Notes: generated from the sequence alone by a model not told the origin. A stretch of DNA of 64,000 nucleotides from Glandiceps talaboti (GCF_964340395.1 NC_135560.1:4815498-4879497); one strand, 5' to 3'; numbered from the stretch's first letter, positions 32,201 through 42,994 are shown. Program-made: numbers and translations.

Positions 32201-33255
32201 TGCTGTTTTAGGGAGTATCACAGATTTTTTATCTCCTAATGTTGGACTATGTAGGAAAGAAATCTGTCACAATTTTTAAATTAGTTGCATTTTGGGGACT
32301 GTATTCATGAAAATGTTGGTGTGATACACCTTGGAAGTGTCAAGACACTGACCCAACATTGAAAATTAGCCTTTTAAACTGTCCATATGGATGACATATT
32401 GGTATTTATTTTGGATTTTTAATTCATAAAACAATTGTTGTGTGTTTTTACACTTGTAAAAATAATGTGAAACACATATACTAAATCCTTGTTTGTAACT
32501 CAAAAAATTGCAAAACAATCAAAATATTTGTTATTGTACATACAATAACAAACTTTTTACAGAGCTTTTTAGCTTTTTCAAGTTTTTGTAATTTATTGAG
32601 CTACAAAACATGGAATTGGTCAATGTTGAGTCACATTGTTCTTCAAAGTAGGAAAACATAGTAGGAGTTTATAAAAGTTTATGAATTAAAAATCCCAAAG
32701 TAAATTCCCCATTTGTCATCCAGCTCAATGTCAAATTTGGTGTCTTGTTGTGTTAACTTTGACAATTAGTATTAGTTTTTAGAGATGACAAGACCTATAG
32801 TACTTTGTTGTTTGAGTGATGCACCAATATCATCTAAATGTTGTTGATTTCATGATTTTTGCTTCTTTTAAGCTGTGTCAAAGTTTTTAATCTGTCAAGG
32901 CACCTTTCAACCACTTGGAAGTTACTTTTTGCTGTCAGGCAGCCAATGTTGGAAAAACCGATGACATGTGGATAGTGTAAAATGAACTCAATAGTGATTG
33001 GATTTTCAGTTATTGCTGGACAGTAACTGCTTAATTCAAACTTCAGGACAGGCAGTCACATAAAATGATAAACATCTTACCTATTAGGGTAGTTGTCATG
33101 GGTATTAAAATCACAGTTTTGCAGTATGAAAGCATAACTAATTATTTCGTCATTCTCATTATAATAATTTGTTTATTATTTGCAGGACCAAAAAGATGAA
33201 TGACAACACCAACAATAAGGAGGCAGACATCAGACTACGTAATATTAATGCCTAA
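20229..33255 (+). CDS. Basigin/neuroplastin-type Ig membrane protein, 6 exons, 410 aa
   Basis: Exons: 20229-20289, 24850-25167, 28501-28842, 30008-30310, 31853-31991, 33186-33255; phases are consistent, with phase-1 junctions around each Ig-coding exon as usual. Exon 1 gives a signal peptide (MKTSLLLSILATSLSLSLG). Exons 2-4 each encode one Ig domain with paired cysteines and core Trp (FTC..WYF..YIC; LEC..WKR..YEC; IPC..WSR..YIC). Exon 5 encodes the membrane helix RLAALWPFVGILCEVIVL, closely matching the basigin/neuroplastin LAALWPF-GI-EV signature with its intramembrane Glu, then a basic-acidic tail. Exon 6 ends ADIRLRN, like the conserved KNVRQRN tail. Family members chaperone monocarboxylate transporters and plasma-membrane Ca2+ ATPases and mediate adhesion. 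Five or so N-glycosylation sequons lie in domains 2 and 3. I cannot decide between basigin and neuroplastin orthology; an invertebrate gene may be ancestral to both. Confidence 0.94.
20941..21003 (+). other. pre-miRNA-like imperfect hairpin in basigin intron 1
   Basis: Arm 20941-20963 (TTAGCTCTGGATGTATATAT...) pairs with 20983-21003 (AGCATATACACCCAGAGCTAA) with one A/C mismatch and a two-base bulge; the loop is about 19 bases. Size and shape are those of a small-RNA precursor or a MITE stub. No expression evidence can be seen. Confidence 0.3.
22310..22600 (+). repeat. Dispersed repeat, copy A (basigin intron 1)
   Basis: Shares ordered blocks with 23690-24130: GATAACCTAACCGACCC / GATAACCTGACTGACCC, AGTTTAAGCCACC, then ATCCCGACCTACTTACCC / ATCCCGACCTACATACCC followed by a TGTTAT block. 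Middle sequence differs. No coding content; probably an old non-autonomous element. Confidence 0.6.
23690..24250 (+). repeat. Dispersed repeat, copy B (basigin intron 1)
   Basis: Second copy of the repeat at 22310-22600, slightly longer. It is bounded on the left by TAGGCCAAACAAAAAA and on the right by CAGGCCTAACAAAAAATA, which may be degenerate ends or a repeated internal motif. No open reading frame worth reporting. Confidence 0.55.
25290..26370 (+). repeat. 56-bp minisatellite, about 19 units, in basigin intron 2
   Basis: Unit begins GTTTACGGTGCTGTTGAGAT, continues through ATATCGTTAGCTGGTCGTAC and ends CACCCTAGCCTAGCCC. First unit starts near 25303 and the second at 25359, giving a 56-base period. 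Units are highly similar, so expansion or homogenisation is recent. Confidence 0.97.
26692..26775 (-). repeat. Inverted stray copy (about 1.5 units) of the 56-bp minisatellite
   Basis: The + strand reads GATCAGCTAACGATGTATCT, then CAATAGTGCCATAAACAGGC, then TAGGCTAGG, the reverse complement of the array unit with several substitutions. A second partial unit follows (ACCAGGTAATGATGTATCT). It lies about 320 bases beyond the array end in opposite orientation. Confidence 0.85.
27230..27550 (+). repeat. Duplicated intronic block, copy 1 (basigin intron 2)
   Basis: About 300 bases matching 30350-30665, including AAGGAAGTGGGGTTTCTTAT, CACTGAATAATGTTTGTTGG, CACATCAGGCAAAGCTA and CACTTGAACCG. In this copy a 20-base segment ending CATCAGGCAAAGCTA is tandemly triplicated at about 27335-27396; the other copy has it once. 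Confidence 0.9.
28843..30007 (+). other. Basigin intron 3, containing a 52-bp minisatellite
   Basis: Apart from the minisatellite at 29283-29692 the intron is AT-rich and without recognisable coding sequence. The frame at 29665-29895 has no known domain. Confidence 0.6.
29283..29692 (+). repeat. 52-bp minisatellite, about 8 units, with an inverted CCAAT core
   Basis: Unit: TTTTGTCTGTAATCATGTGA, then TTGGCTGTAACTCACTGAAT, then CAAATACATAAA. Starts at 29283 and 29335 give the 52-base period. Each unit carries TGATTGG, i.e. CCAATCA on the other strand, except where the core is changed to TGATTGAC. Confidence 0.93.
30350..30665 (+). repeat. Duplicated intronic block, copy 2 (basigin intron 4)
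   Basis: Diverged direct copy of 27230-27550, beginning 40 bases after the exon 4 donor. It has a few small insertions relative to copy 1 and a single CATCAGGCAAAGCTA. No coding content. Confidence 0.9.
30750..31175 (+). repeat. Diverged direct repeats of 110-180 bp in basigin intron 4
   Basis: Three blocks share an ATGCC(A/T)AG(C/T)(A/G)ACCA start, a TTAGCAACAA(T/C) segment and a TAGGGTCTT segment, the first two also GATAACAACA. Spacing is irregular. Nothing coding. Confidence 0.55.
31246..31287 (+). ncRNA. Hammerhead-ribozyme-like motif (possible Penelope-like element remnant)
   Basis: In order: TGTC (31246-31249), CTGAGGA (31250-31256, fits CUGANGA), stem GGCAA (31258-31262) with TTGCC (31271-31275) around an 8-base loop, GAAA (31276-31279), CGTA, then GACA (31284-31287) pairing with the first TGTC. 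This is the order of a minimal type I hammerhead with a loopless stem III, as described in Penelope-like elements. One unpaired A (31257) sits between CUGANGA and stem II, which departs from the ideal core. No reverse transcriptase is seen nearby. Confidence 0.4.
31510..31850 (+). repeat. 39-bp minisatellite, about 8 units, abutting basigin exon 5
   Basis: Unit: AAACTGTGTGCCCCTACTAA then TTCAGCTGTAATTCTCTCT; starts of ACTGTGTGCC at 31651 and 31690 give 39 bases. The array runs right into the pyrimidine tract of the exon 5 acceptor. Since 39 is a multiple of 3, a frame at 31487-31768 stays open; it is not a gene. Confidence 0.92.
31992..33185 (+). other. Basigin intron 5
   Basis: AT-rich sequence with no open frame, tandem repeat or recognisable element. 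Confidence 0.6.
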
Positions 33256-33752
33256 GTCCACACCTTTCAGCAGATTGTACATTCAACCGATGTTGATTTG
33301 TGTGTGTATAGATCCACACTGTTCAGTCAGTCTACGTTGCTAAATCTGTGACAGCACTTAAGTACTCGTTTTACCAACCAGCTTGTAAATCATGGTAACC
33401 ATTCAAACTGGTTAAAGTTAGCCACGTTCCCCCTAAAGCTGTTATCAGAATACCTGTATGTATAAATTTACATAACATGTAGCAGTACCTGGAATTTGCA
33501 TGATCACGCTTCATGCATTGCATCATTAATATTAACTCCAGGGTCTGTGTTCATCACAATTTGTGTGTGTACATTTTACATATGACTTCAATTGATCAAG
33601 CTAGCCAATTTAGTGTAATCACTCCTCATTATGACCAATCAGTTTTAATGGGGAATCCGGATAATTTAATTTTTGTCTATTTTGTGTAACATTATCATTA
33701 CATAAATAACATGTAAATCATGAGTTGCACGCTGTGTTCATTACAGTCATGG

Positions 33753-34525
33753 GTGTTCATTTACATAATGACTTTGTTTGACTAATCAAAAGTCTGACGT
33801 AGTGTAATCACTTCCCATTGCAACCAATCAGTTTGAGTGTTCATTTACATAATGACTTTGTTTGACTATAATCAAACAGTCTGATGTAGTGTAATCACTT
33901 CCCATTGCAACCAATCAGTTTGAGTGTTCATTTACATAATGACTTTGTTTGACTAATCAAACAGTCTGATATAGTGTAATCATACCCCACTGCAACCAAT
34001 CAGTTTGAGTGTTCATTTACATAATGACTTTGTTTGACTATAATAGTCTGCCAAGAGTAATCACTTCCCTTTGCAACCAATCAGTTTGAGTGTTCATTTA
34101 CATAATGACTTTGTTTGACTAATCAAATAGTCTGACATAGTGTATAGTGTAATCACTTCCCATTGCAACCAATCAGAGTGAGTGTTCATTTACATAATGA
34201 CTTTGTTTGACTAATCAAACAGTCTGACATAGTGTAATCATACCCCACTGCAACCAGTCAGTTTGAGTGTTCATTTACATAATGACTTTGTTTGACTAAT
34301 CAAACAGTCTGAAATAGTGTAATCATACCCCACTGCAACCAATCAGTTTGAGTGTTCATTTACATAATGACTTTGTTTGATTAATCAAACAGTCTGACTT
34401 AGTGTAATCACTTCGCATTGCAACCAATCAGTTTGAGTGTTCATTTACATAATGACTGTTTGACTAATCAAATAGTCTGACGTAGTGTAATCATTCCCCA
34501 TTGCAACCAATCAGTTTATGGAGAT
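33753..34525 (+). repeat. 84-87-bp minisatellite, about 9 units, in the basigin 3' region
   Basis: Unit: GTGTTCATTTACATAATGAC, TTTGTTTGACTAATCAAACA, GTCTGACATAGTGTAATCAC, TTCCCATTGCAACCAATCAG, TTTGA. Starts at 33753, 33837 and 33924. Each unit has an ACCAATCA or near match and an ATAATGAC. Confidence 0.94.
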
Positions 34526-37500
34526 AATTTCAAATCATATAATTCAGTTGATATAGGCTTCTATAACAAGCTGGAGATAGGACAAGTGCTAGTGTAGTCA
34601 CAGATTCAGTGGACACAGATGGCAACATGCCAGTTAGCAGATTCTATAACTGATATTAGTTTGTAAGGCAGTTCTTTTGCTGTATGCGTGTTCTTGAACT
34701 GATTACTCAAATACAACAATGTAAAGTTAAATGACTTATCTTTTAGCAATTAAGTACTCCATTGTCAGTGAAACAACATAGATTTTTAGCCATGAACTTT
34801 TATTGAAACAAGGAGCAGCATTATTTTGTATTGTCAAAGTATTGATTGATAAGATCTGTCATCAAAAGAAGACAAAATTACCTCAAAACAGAATTTAAGA
34901 ATGTAATTATTATTTATTTATTTGTGGTTGTTTTGGTACAAACACCTTTGTTATGTATATTAATTTACATAAACTATGTAGATTGATTATTTGCATATAC
35001 TAGTGGTATTTTTAAGCCCGGTGTAATATACATGCAACTGTATGCAAATGAGCACATAGCTGTTTGTGAGTATTCCTTGTAGATGTGGTTGTGAAAACAC
35101 AGTTACATTTTTTTACAGATTAACAGAACCCAATAACTATATGAGTGTAGCTACTCAGCCTGAGCTCTTGCACTTATGCTTTCTGAGCATTTGCACTTTG
35201 ACTTGCTGTAGTTTTTGCTACACTTTCACTCGCTTTACTTGTGAAAGTGCAGTTGCTGAGAACACTACAAACACTTGTGTAAATACCCTAAGCACACCTG
35301 GCAACTATCATTCAAGTGTTATGGAGTTCTGTTATATTATTACAATACCCCCACTCAGTATTTTACAGGATAACTCAATCAGTTGTCAGAAATATAGACA
35401 TGGCTAATATACTGCAATGGATGAATACTGTGATGGAGAATTACTTTACAAACCCAAGTTATTGCTATTATGTGTGCTTCAGTTGGAGAGTAAAGGGAAC
35501 AAATTATTTGTATTATGTTATCAATTTAAGAAAGTGATTTTGGGGTAGGAATACAGGTTTGAGTAAACTTTTAAAATATTGATGTGACAAAATTTTACTT
35601 CTGTATGTATTACTATATTGTACATTTAACATGTTTATTTTGTTGTTGTTTTGCAATATCAACACACAGGTTGTTTTTTTTCATGGTGCTTGTTCCGTTT
35701 AATGTACAGAGATATAAAACATCCTTTTGATATGTTTTTTGAACCAAAGTACAATTCTGCCCATAATAATTATGAAACCAAAGTTTAGAATGAGGAAAAT
35801 TGTGAACAAACTATTTCATGTTTGAGTAATTAGCATAATTCTTTGTGTCAGTTTTTTTTGGTCAAATTATTGTTATGTGAAAATAGCTAAACGATATTAA
35901 ACATAACATCGGTGCAATACAATCATGTGTTAATGTGTGTTGTCCAATACCCCAATAACTTAATTATACAGTTGTGTGTGCTACAATGTGTTGTCCAATA
36001 CCGTTATGACTTATTGATACAGCCATTTCTTACAAGCTGTTGGAAACTTCACTAACTTATATGTGTGTTATTGAATAAGTGCTAACTAACTCTTTCTGTA
36101 AGTTACTGTGGAAAACTATCTGTAAATATTTCCACTAAATCACTGTAGTTATAGAATGTATTCCAAAAAATGTGTAGGCTATCAGAATTACAAATACTAT
36201 GATTCTACTAGAGATTTGTCAGCTTTCTTCTATGCATAGCCTACAGGTTTTCCATTTCATCTTGAAATAGTCTTTCTTGGAGTATACGTGTAACATAGAA
36301 CAAGAAGTTTTCGCTCAGTGCCCTACCAGATAAAATAGGTGTTGTGATGAACACTTTGATGCTGTGTAGATATAGTTTATAGTTGATATTTGATCTCAGT
36401 GGAGTCATGATGGGTGAATGGTTAGCGTGACTGGCTTGGAATCTACAGGTTGCAGGTTCGAGCCCTGTCACTGCCTGCTGTTTGTTTCTGAGTGGCTAAA
36501 GTCCTTGGGCAAGATTTGAACCACGACTGTGCTTCAGTCAACCCAGCTGTATAATTGGGGACCTGGTAGGATGTAGGTTGCAATGTGAAGGCTTTAATCC
36601 TATGCGCTTAAATGGCTGCAATGGATTGTATGCTCCCCGGGGAGTTGAGGAAGACTAAAGGGCCGTTGTGCCGTTCTGATCCGAGCCAGGGGTAATAATT
36701 GTAAAGCACTTTGAGCACGGTGTGGGAAAGCGCTATATAAGAACCGAACATTATTATTATTATTATTATTGTGCTAGACATATTTGCTTTGTATCAGTGA
36801 TGTTGCTATGTATTTAAACTCAATGATATACATATACATGTAGTGTTTCACTACTGTGATTCTCAGTGATATTGTAGACACTTTCAATTGTCGATTATAT
36901 GTGAATAGTTTCCACTAGTAGAAATCTTTTGTCCCCCTTTTTTTTAGATGTTTATTCATTATGACTATAAATATTTCAAATTGATACTAAAAAAATAGTG
37001 GTGTAATTTACGAGAAAAGCTGATTGTGAAATCATTTTTGTGTTCATTTATTTATGTTAGTGTTTTTGAAGTGTGTACAATCGATATTTCCATGGTTACT
37101 TATTACCAAGAATTTTACATGTAACTCTTTTATTTCTATACTTTGTATAATAAGTTATCTTCTTGTTCGTTAAGAGACAATCGCACAATGTCACACACCC
37201 TCAGTAAATTAAATTCATTCATGTAGGAGGGAAGAGGTCTGGTGTCAATGCCATTAGTCAACTACATCTTCACACTTCTAATCAAAGTCACACCTTCAAT
37301 GATAACAGGTTTTGTATTTACTAGTGTCATGTTGATAAGTTGATTAAAATTTACTTCTAATGTGCTGGATTTCCGGTATCATTTCTATGTGTTTATACAA
37401 TCATGTTTTCGCATTGCATCGATCATAGTGGTGGGACTGCTACAATCCTCATCATGGTTTACATCATATAAACGTGCCAATGTTGTACTTGTGAACATTT

Positions 37501-38566
37501 GTTTAAGTGGAGGGTTTTTTGTCTAAATGAATGCAGTTCATTTATTGAGCTTGTGTGACAATTTCCACGATTGTTCCTAAGTCCTCAGTAACTGTAACTG
37601 TCACAGTTTTGTTAATTTTCATTTATATTTTGCCTGTTGAAAAATACACCAAAGTTTTACTGGAAATGGTTCAATCATTTCTGAGCCATTTTACTGTTTT
37701 ACTTATGATTGATGGTACTGTGTGCACTGACTTGATGTCTGTATGTGAACAGTTCAATTTGTCTGATTAACTGAATTACCACGAATATTGAGGGTACTGT
37801 GTACAGGGCATTGACGTCTGTACGTAAACATTCGACATGAATCGGCTACAGACTTGATTACTTGTCTGTCAACAAATGATAGATTTGTGGGGATGGTGAT
37901 ATGATTTGATGACATGCTTCAGTCAGTACAAGAAATAGATAAATTGAAAATAACAAAAGTTATGAAAAATTTTATTTTCTAAACTTTTAAAGTTTTTGTT
38001 GGGTTTTGAGTTGAAAGATGAGAAACAGGAACTACTGGTTACAGTAACGTTTAATCACTTTCAGACTCTTATATCAACTGGTGAACATGTAGAGTTTTAA
38101 AATTTTTTTTTTCTAGTTGATTTATTGATTTGTTTGTGGAAAACTTTATTTATGAATTTTTTATCGATCTAGAGTCATGTATGTATGAATACAGTGAAAT
38201 CATTATCTAGTAGTGATTTAAAAGATGGATTCAAATTATGCAATGTCGACATTTTCAGCTTTAAAATATCTGGTACATCATGGCTTTTTTTGTAAACAGT
38301 CCATTCTTTGTTACGTTCATCATATTCAGTACAACATATACTCGTTTTTAAGGAAATTATTTTATTTCATATCGCCTCAGTTCTCGGATACAATAGTCAG
38401 ATTTATTTTTCAAATTGTTGCAATGAACTTTGAGTGAGACTTAAATTTTACAAAGATGTGTAAAATACGGGAAGTGTCGTCATTTTCGTGTTACTACTTC
38501 CGTTCCACTCCATATAGATAGATATACATACACCTGAAATGATAAGTCTATGTCTTATTCAATAGC
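34526..38566 (+). other. Probable long 3' UTR or intergenic sequence downstream of the basigin gene
   Basis: No gene recognised. Open frames at 35066-35537 and 37555-37770 have no domain. I saw no AATAAA between the stop codon (33255) and 38567; an ATTAAA variant lies near 35896. The SINE at 36400-36775 is inside this stretch. Whether it is one long 3' UTR cannot be told from the DNA. Confidence 0.45.
36400..36775 (+). mobile_element. tRNA-derived SINE
   Basis: A tRNA-like head contains a box A-like TGGGTGAATGGTTAGCGTG and a good box B GGTTCGAGCCC at 36455-36465, spaced as in tRNA genes. A body follows, then a 3' end with TGTAAAGCACTTTGAGCACG and AAAGCGCTATATAAGAACC, and an (ATT)n tail at about 36750-36772. 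This architecture is that of a complete retroposed SINE. The minus frame reading TGLEPATCRFQ is the usual shadow of such a tRNA-like head. Confidence 0.88.
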
Positions 38567-38572
38567 AATAAA
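38567..38572 (+). terminator. Candidate polyadenylation signal for the basigin-type gene
   Basis: AATAAA in GCAATAAACATACATT, the first canonical hexamer I see downstream of the stop codon, 5.3 kb away and just before the segmental duplication begins. Confidence 0.35.
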
Positions 38573-38784
38573 CATACATTTTTAAAAACTCTTTCCATGT
38601 TTTATCCTGTACTCATCAAACATCGTTACTCTTTATCAATAAATTACTATATGTGAAGAAACAATGTTGACTAGTTGTTTTATTGTAAAATAATAACAAT
38701 GCATACACACACAAAAGACATACAGACACACATGCACAGACACACATACATATAGAGACATACATATGCACAGACACATTCATA

Positions 38785-38995
38785 GATACACATAGGATCA
38801 ATCCCATTACATAGTATCTTCTAGCTATCCTATCAGGTTCCCATTTATACAGCTGGGGTGACTAGGATACAACCATGGTTTAAATCTTACCAAAATGGAT
38901 GAATAGATTCAACTATGAGTACACAAAAGTTTTTTTTTTTATAATTACACAGTGCCGTGAATTCAGGTAAATTTGGCATACACACACACACACAG
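38785..38995 (+). repeat. ~210-bp block present three times (also 56585-56785 and 56925-57120)
   Basis: Contains CATAGTATCTTCTAGCTATC, CTATCAGGTTCCCATTTATA, AACCATGGTT and GATGAATAGATTCAACTATG, ending with GGTAAATTTGGCATACACAC and a CA run. It occurs once in the left duplication copy and twice in tandem in the right copy. Confidence 0.93.
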
Positions 38996-39074
38996 GTAAG
39001 GTCAGGGGCCAATTCTCTACTCATGACGAGGGCAGGGGTGCATTCCTCAGTATACCAAGGGATGGAGCATTTTT

Positions 39075-39235
39075 AACATGGGGGGGGGGGGCTTGTGTTT
39101 TTTGTGGGGGTCATTTTGAAAAAACACCACTTGAAGTGGGTGGGGGGGGGGGTCACTTTGAAAAACACCACTTGAAGTGGGGAGGGGGTCATTTTGGAAA
39201 ACACCACTACAAAAGGGTCACGTTGTGTAAAAATT
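39075..39235 (+). repeat. G-rich ~46-bp tandem repeat
   Basis: Repeats of a G run, GGGGGTCATTTTG, AAAACACCACTTGAAGTGG. Runs of 9-10 Gs give quadruplex potential. The right duplication copy (57225-57325) has fewer units and shorter G runs. Confidence 0.85.
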
Positions 39236-39436
39236 TTCTACTGTGAGAGGGATACTATTTCTCAAATAAGATATTCAAACATTTAGTATTTGGATTTATA
39301 GTAATGGCTAGTTGTGTATTAGGTACAGTTAGTCACTGTCTTTCAACCATTCTGTCAACCTCACGTTACCCATCATCAAAGAATCCACACCAACAACTCA
39401 GTCTCTAATTTAAACAAATTCTTTAATAATACGTTT

Positions 39437-39442
39437 TTTATT
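39437..39442 (-). terminator. Minus-strand polyadenylation signal of the left coiled-coil gene copy
   Basis: TTTATT on the + strand (AATAAA on the minus) about 180 bases after the minus-strand stop at 39620; conserved in the right copy at 57566-57571. Confidence 0.4.
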
Positions 39443-39619
39443 ACTAATTATATAAAATTCACTACTACAATAAAAATATTTTCAAGTCCTGTACAAAACT
39501 TAAAAATTCAAAAAGCCAAAAAACGAAATTTACACTCAAATTAAAATACACCATCAAATGAAACTTCAATCATTGATACCACCACATCACTCGACCATCA
39601 CGTTTAACTTGACACTTAA

Positions 39620-40937
39620 CTAAATTTCCTCAATTACTGTGGATGTAGTAGCCTGCCCCCGTGTACTCTCATGGAATAGGTGGTTGTACACAATCGTGAA
39701 GTCAGGGATGAAATCATAACCTGGTGGGGGTGGCGGCAACCTGCCGTAAAGGGCCCTTTCTCCAAACTTCACAACTCTAGTGTCTTCAGAGAGCGCAACC
39801 TCAAAATACTTTCTTGCGGTGTTAACAAAGCTCTGGTAATCTGTAAGTGAAAAGAAATGTGCACCTTGTCACAAATAATGAATTGAAGTTACAAGTGGGA
39901 TTTATTCACTTAATGTTGGTTTGAATGTTTAGTTTGTCAAAGAACAGATGATGAGTTCTTCATTCAATTTGATGCAGTCGGTGAGGGCGCCCAACAACAG
40001 CCAGGGCAACACCTACATACATGTGATGTGGTATGCAGTCATGCAGTCTGTAAATATCTGTACAATGTATACACTTACGGGCATAATATAAATCTCCTCT
40101 TTCTTTTTCACGTTTACAAATTTTAGTAATTTCTCTCAATTCCATCAACTTTTTCATTCCAGCTTTCGCAAGGTCTGATTTTCTTGTTTTCAGTTCTGCA
40201 ATTTCATTTTTCATATATACATGTTCTGCCTTAGCTCCCTCCAGGTAATTCTTTATTCCTTCGATCTAGACACACAAAATAGAAAGTAAATGTGCAAATT
40301 ACTATTATAATCTCATTTTCTTTCTGATTAGTCTGTCTGACTGTCTCCTTCTGTTCTCCCCCCTCCACCTCCAGTATCAAGCTTTCTCCCTTTCCCCTTT
40401 ACCGATGCTTTCAGCCTTCACATGCATTAACTTGATGAGGGGGCGGAGGTTTGAGTTTTTTATGGTATCGATGAGAAAACTCCAACGAAATACCCAGACT
40501 GAGAAAACAAACAGTCCTAAATTATACTACTATTAAATATTATCCTAATTACCTGTTCCTTTTGGACTTCATTATCATCTTCAAGTTCTTATAATTTCAC
40601 ATTCAATTCTTGACATAATTTCTTTAATCTTTCATTCGCTCCTTGTTCTTCCTTCAAATTCATCTTATTAACTTTCAACTGCAAACATAAAACATCCAAC
40701 AGTTATAAAGTCATTGGACGTATATAGTTTTTGCCTTACTGATAAATATAAACCAATAACATTAGTATAAATCAACATGATTTTGAATTACTTACCTCTG
40801 TCTCCATCATTGCAAAATCACTCTGACGTTTTCTTCCGTTTAATATTAATTTGTCTCGTGATTCTTTGGCTCTTTGTAACTGCCAATAAATGAAGGGAAA
40901 ATTTTCCTTTTAATTGAATTATTTGCCTACTCACTCA

Positions 40938-40998
<61 letters not shown>

Positions 40999-42290
40999 TC
41001 ACACCCACCCACCCACCCACCCACCCACTCACTCACTCACTCACTCACTCACTCACTCACTCACTCACTCACTCATTCATTAATTCATTTCAATCCATAA
41101 ATACTTCAATTCACACTGTCACTCATATTTCCATATTGTATTTTCAGTCACCACATTCCATATCATTCCATGCCACTACAATGAAATATCCCTACCTTAG
41201 CCTGTGCGTCTTCCTGAATTTGAATGGAATCATTTTTGAATTTTTCAAGTTCTTTGATCTTTTTATTTTTTTCTTTCACTTCTTCCTGGAGAAAATCTAT
41301 CGTCATTTGCGCATCCTCTAGTTTTTCCTCCAACTTTCTCGTCTAAATACAATAGATATAATCTTTGAAAATTATCTTTTTTATTACCTTGTTAGTTTGA
41401 ATGAAGATAATTGAAATTGAAATAAAAATAATAATTGGTAATATACAGCGAATTTAAAAATAACATGCAGATTTTCTGTTGATACAACGAGGCAGAAACA
41501 AGTAAGAAACTGGACATGCTACACTAATTAAGACGACAAGATTGAATGGGGTACAGTTTCCTGCTACATTTTACCTGAGTGAAATGAACTACATATACCA
41601 CCATACAGTATTACAGACATCAAATGAACACCACAAAAGACATTCTACGCGCTCTTCATGGATGTTTGATACTACACTAACAAAAACATTGGTGCCCAAA
41701 TGTCTAGGTAGAGTTACAACACATTGAAATGGTTTATTCTAGTATTTACTCTCTCTCCTTACTAGACTAAATCGTAGCAAAAGATGCGACCTTGCTGTTG
41801 AAGTGCATGTGTGGTATTTGCAGTTTAATTTTTAGCTGGTTGTATCAAACAGTTAAAGTTGCACGGTCTTTTGAAATTCATCGTATTGACATGAAAAGGA
41901 TAATTTCTTAAAATTAAAATGTTATGCTCATGGTTCACAATATAGTTCTAAGTTGAATAATTGAACAAAGATATCGAAAACCGAAACAAAAACATCTCTC
42001 AGGAAAAAGGATATGAAAGAAATAAAAAACTAAATGTTTTTTTTTTTTAATTTTCTGGTATTGAGTGAAATGATAGCGAAACAGTTTAAGATTAAAGTGA
42101 CTGATTAGACATTAATTTGTTAAATTTATGTTATTAGGACTAGCTATTCCACTGGTAAAAAGTAACGAGGAAATTAAAATTTGTTGAAAATATAACACAC
42201 GCAGGTAAGAAAAGGAAAGACTTTATAATTCACAATAACAAAAGCTAGATTTGTTCTTACCTTCGACTTTTTGATTGGTAAGCAAGGCAT
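39620..42290 (-). pseudogene. Coiled-coil gene, left copy, broken by a nonsense codon
   Basis: Exons in transcription order: 42261-42290, 41196-41342, 40796-40879, 40553-40678, 40079-40265, 39620-39840. Every exon length and splice phase equals that of the right copy. In exon 4 the codon GAA (Glu) of the right copy is TAA here (40589-40591 on the + strand reads TTA where the right copy has TTC), one substitution. The product would stop at about residue 115 of 264, losing the C-terminal half including the proline-rich segment. All splice sites and other codons look intact, so either the copy is a young pseudogene, or it makes a short coiled-coil protein, or this is a single allele or an assembly error. 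Confidence 0.8.
40929..41075 (+). repeat. (CA)n, (CCCA)n and (CTCA)n microsatellite in coiled-coil intron, left copy
   Basis: CTCA units, about 24 CA units, CCCA units, then a dozen CTCA units. In the right copy (59012-59095) the CA and CCCA segments are almost absent. Confidence 0.94.
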
Positions 42291-42299
42291 TTTTTTCAC

Positions 42300-42760
42300 A
42301 ACGTATATGTCTGGGTACTCGTACAACTTGACGGACAAATAGCAAGTGAGATGCGGTTACCAAGTGGACGGAATTTATACACATATGTGACGTCATGATC
42401 ATCCTCGTCCTCACAAAGTTGTAAAAGTTATGACGTATAATAACCATTAAATCTAAATAAACATGTGAAAAGATTGAAATCAGTATAATCACATTAGTTG
42501 AATATTCGTTATGCCAAATACATACGAGAGACACGCGATGAGATAAAGAATAAATTGATCAAAAGAAAAAAACGATTACTTATAGAACGTTTGCGTGTGA
42601 AAAATACATGGAAAGTTCTAAAATGTTTCCTTGGTTACGTACGTGGAAGATCCAGGCACTTTGTAACTCTTGGTGGCGCCCCACACTCCAATGCCGCAGC
42701 CAGCACACGTTTAATATAAAAGCTGAAGTTACTCAAAATACCTACATAAATATGTCGATT
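42300..42760. promoter_or_regulatory. Upstream region of the coiled-coil gene, left copy
   Basis: Sequence 5' of the minus-strand ATG, conserved in the right copy (59905-60340). It includes GTGACGTCATGATCATCC at about 42388, containing a perfect TGACGTCA; the right copy reads TGACGTCG. Promoter role is inferred from position. Confidence 0.35.
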
Positions 42761-42994
42761 AACCTATTCTAGGATACTCATTAACGTCGATGACATGTAC
42801 ACCTTTTATGACATTGTCATAACCTTCTGTCATTGTTTGACCAACAGTTGATTTCGTAGGGATATAATAGAATGTTTTATATATGCATGATATATATATA
42901 ACCGATGTGCAAGTGTTGGCTAAGTATAAACAAGCTTATACATCAGTATGTTAGGAGAATACTGTGAATACCACCAACAATTACACCTCAATAC

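Noticed and set aside
36241-36471. Minus frame with TGLEPATCRFQASHANH, which is often annotated as a small protein
   Set aside because: It is the antisense reading of the tRNA-like head of a SINE.
40914-41321. 135-codon + frame rich in Thr-His/Leu over the coiled-coil gene
   Set aside because: Antisense to an exon of the minus-strand gene and to CA/CTCA repeats.
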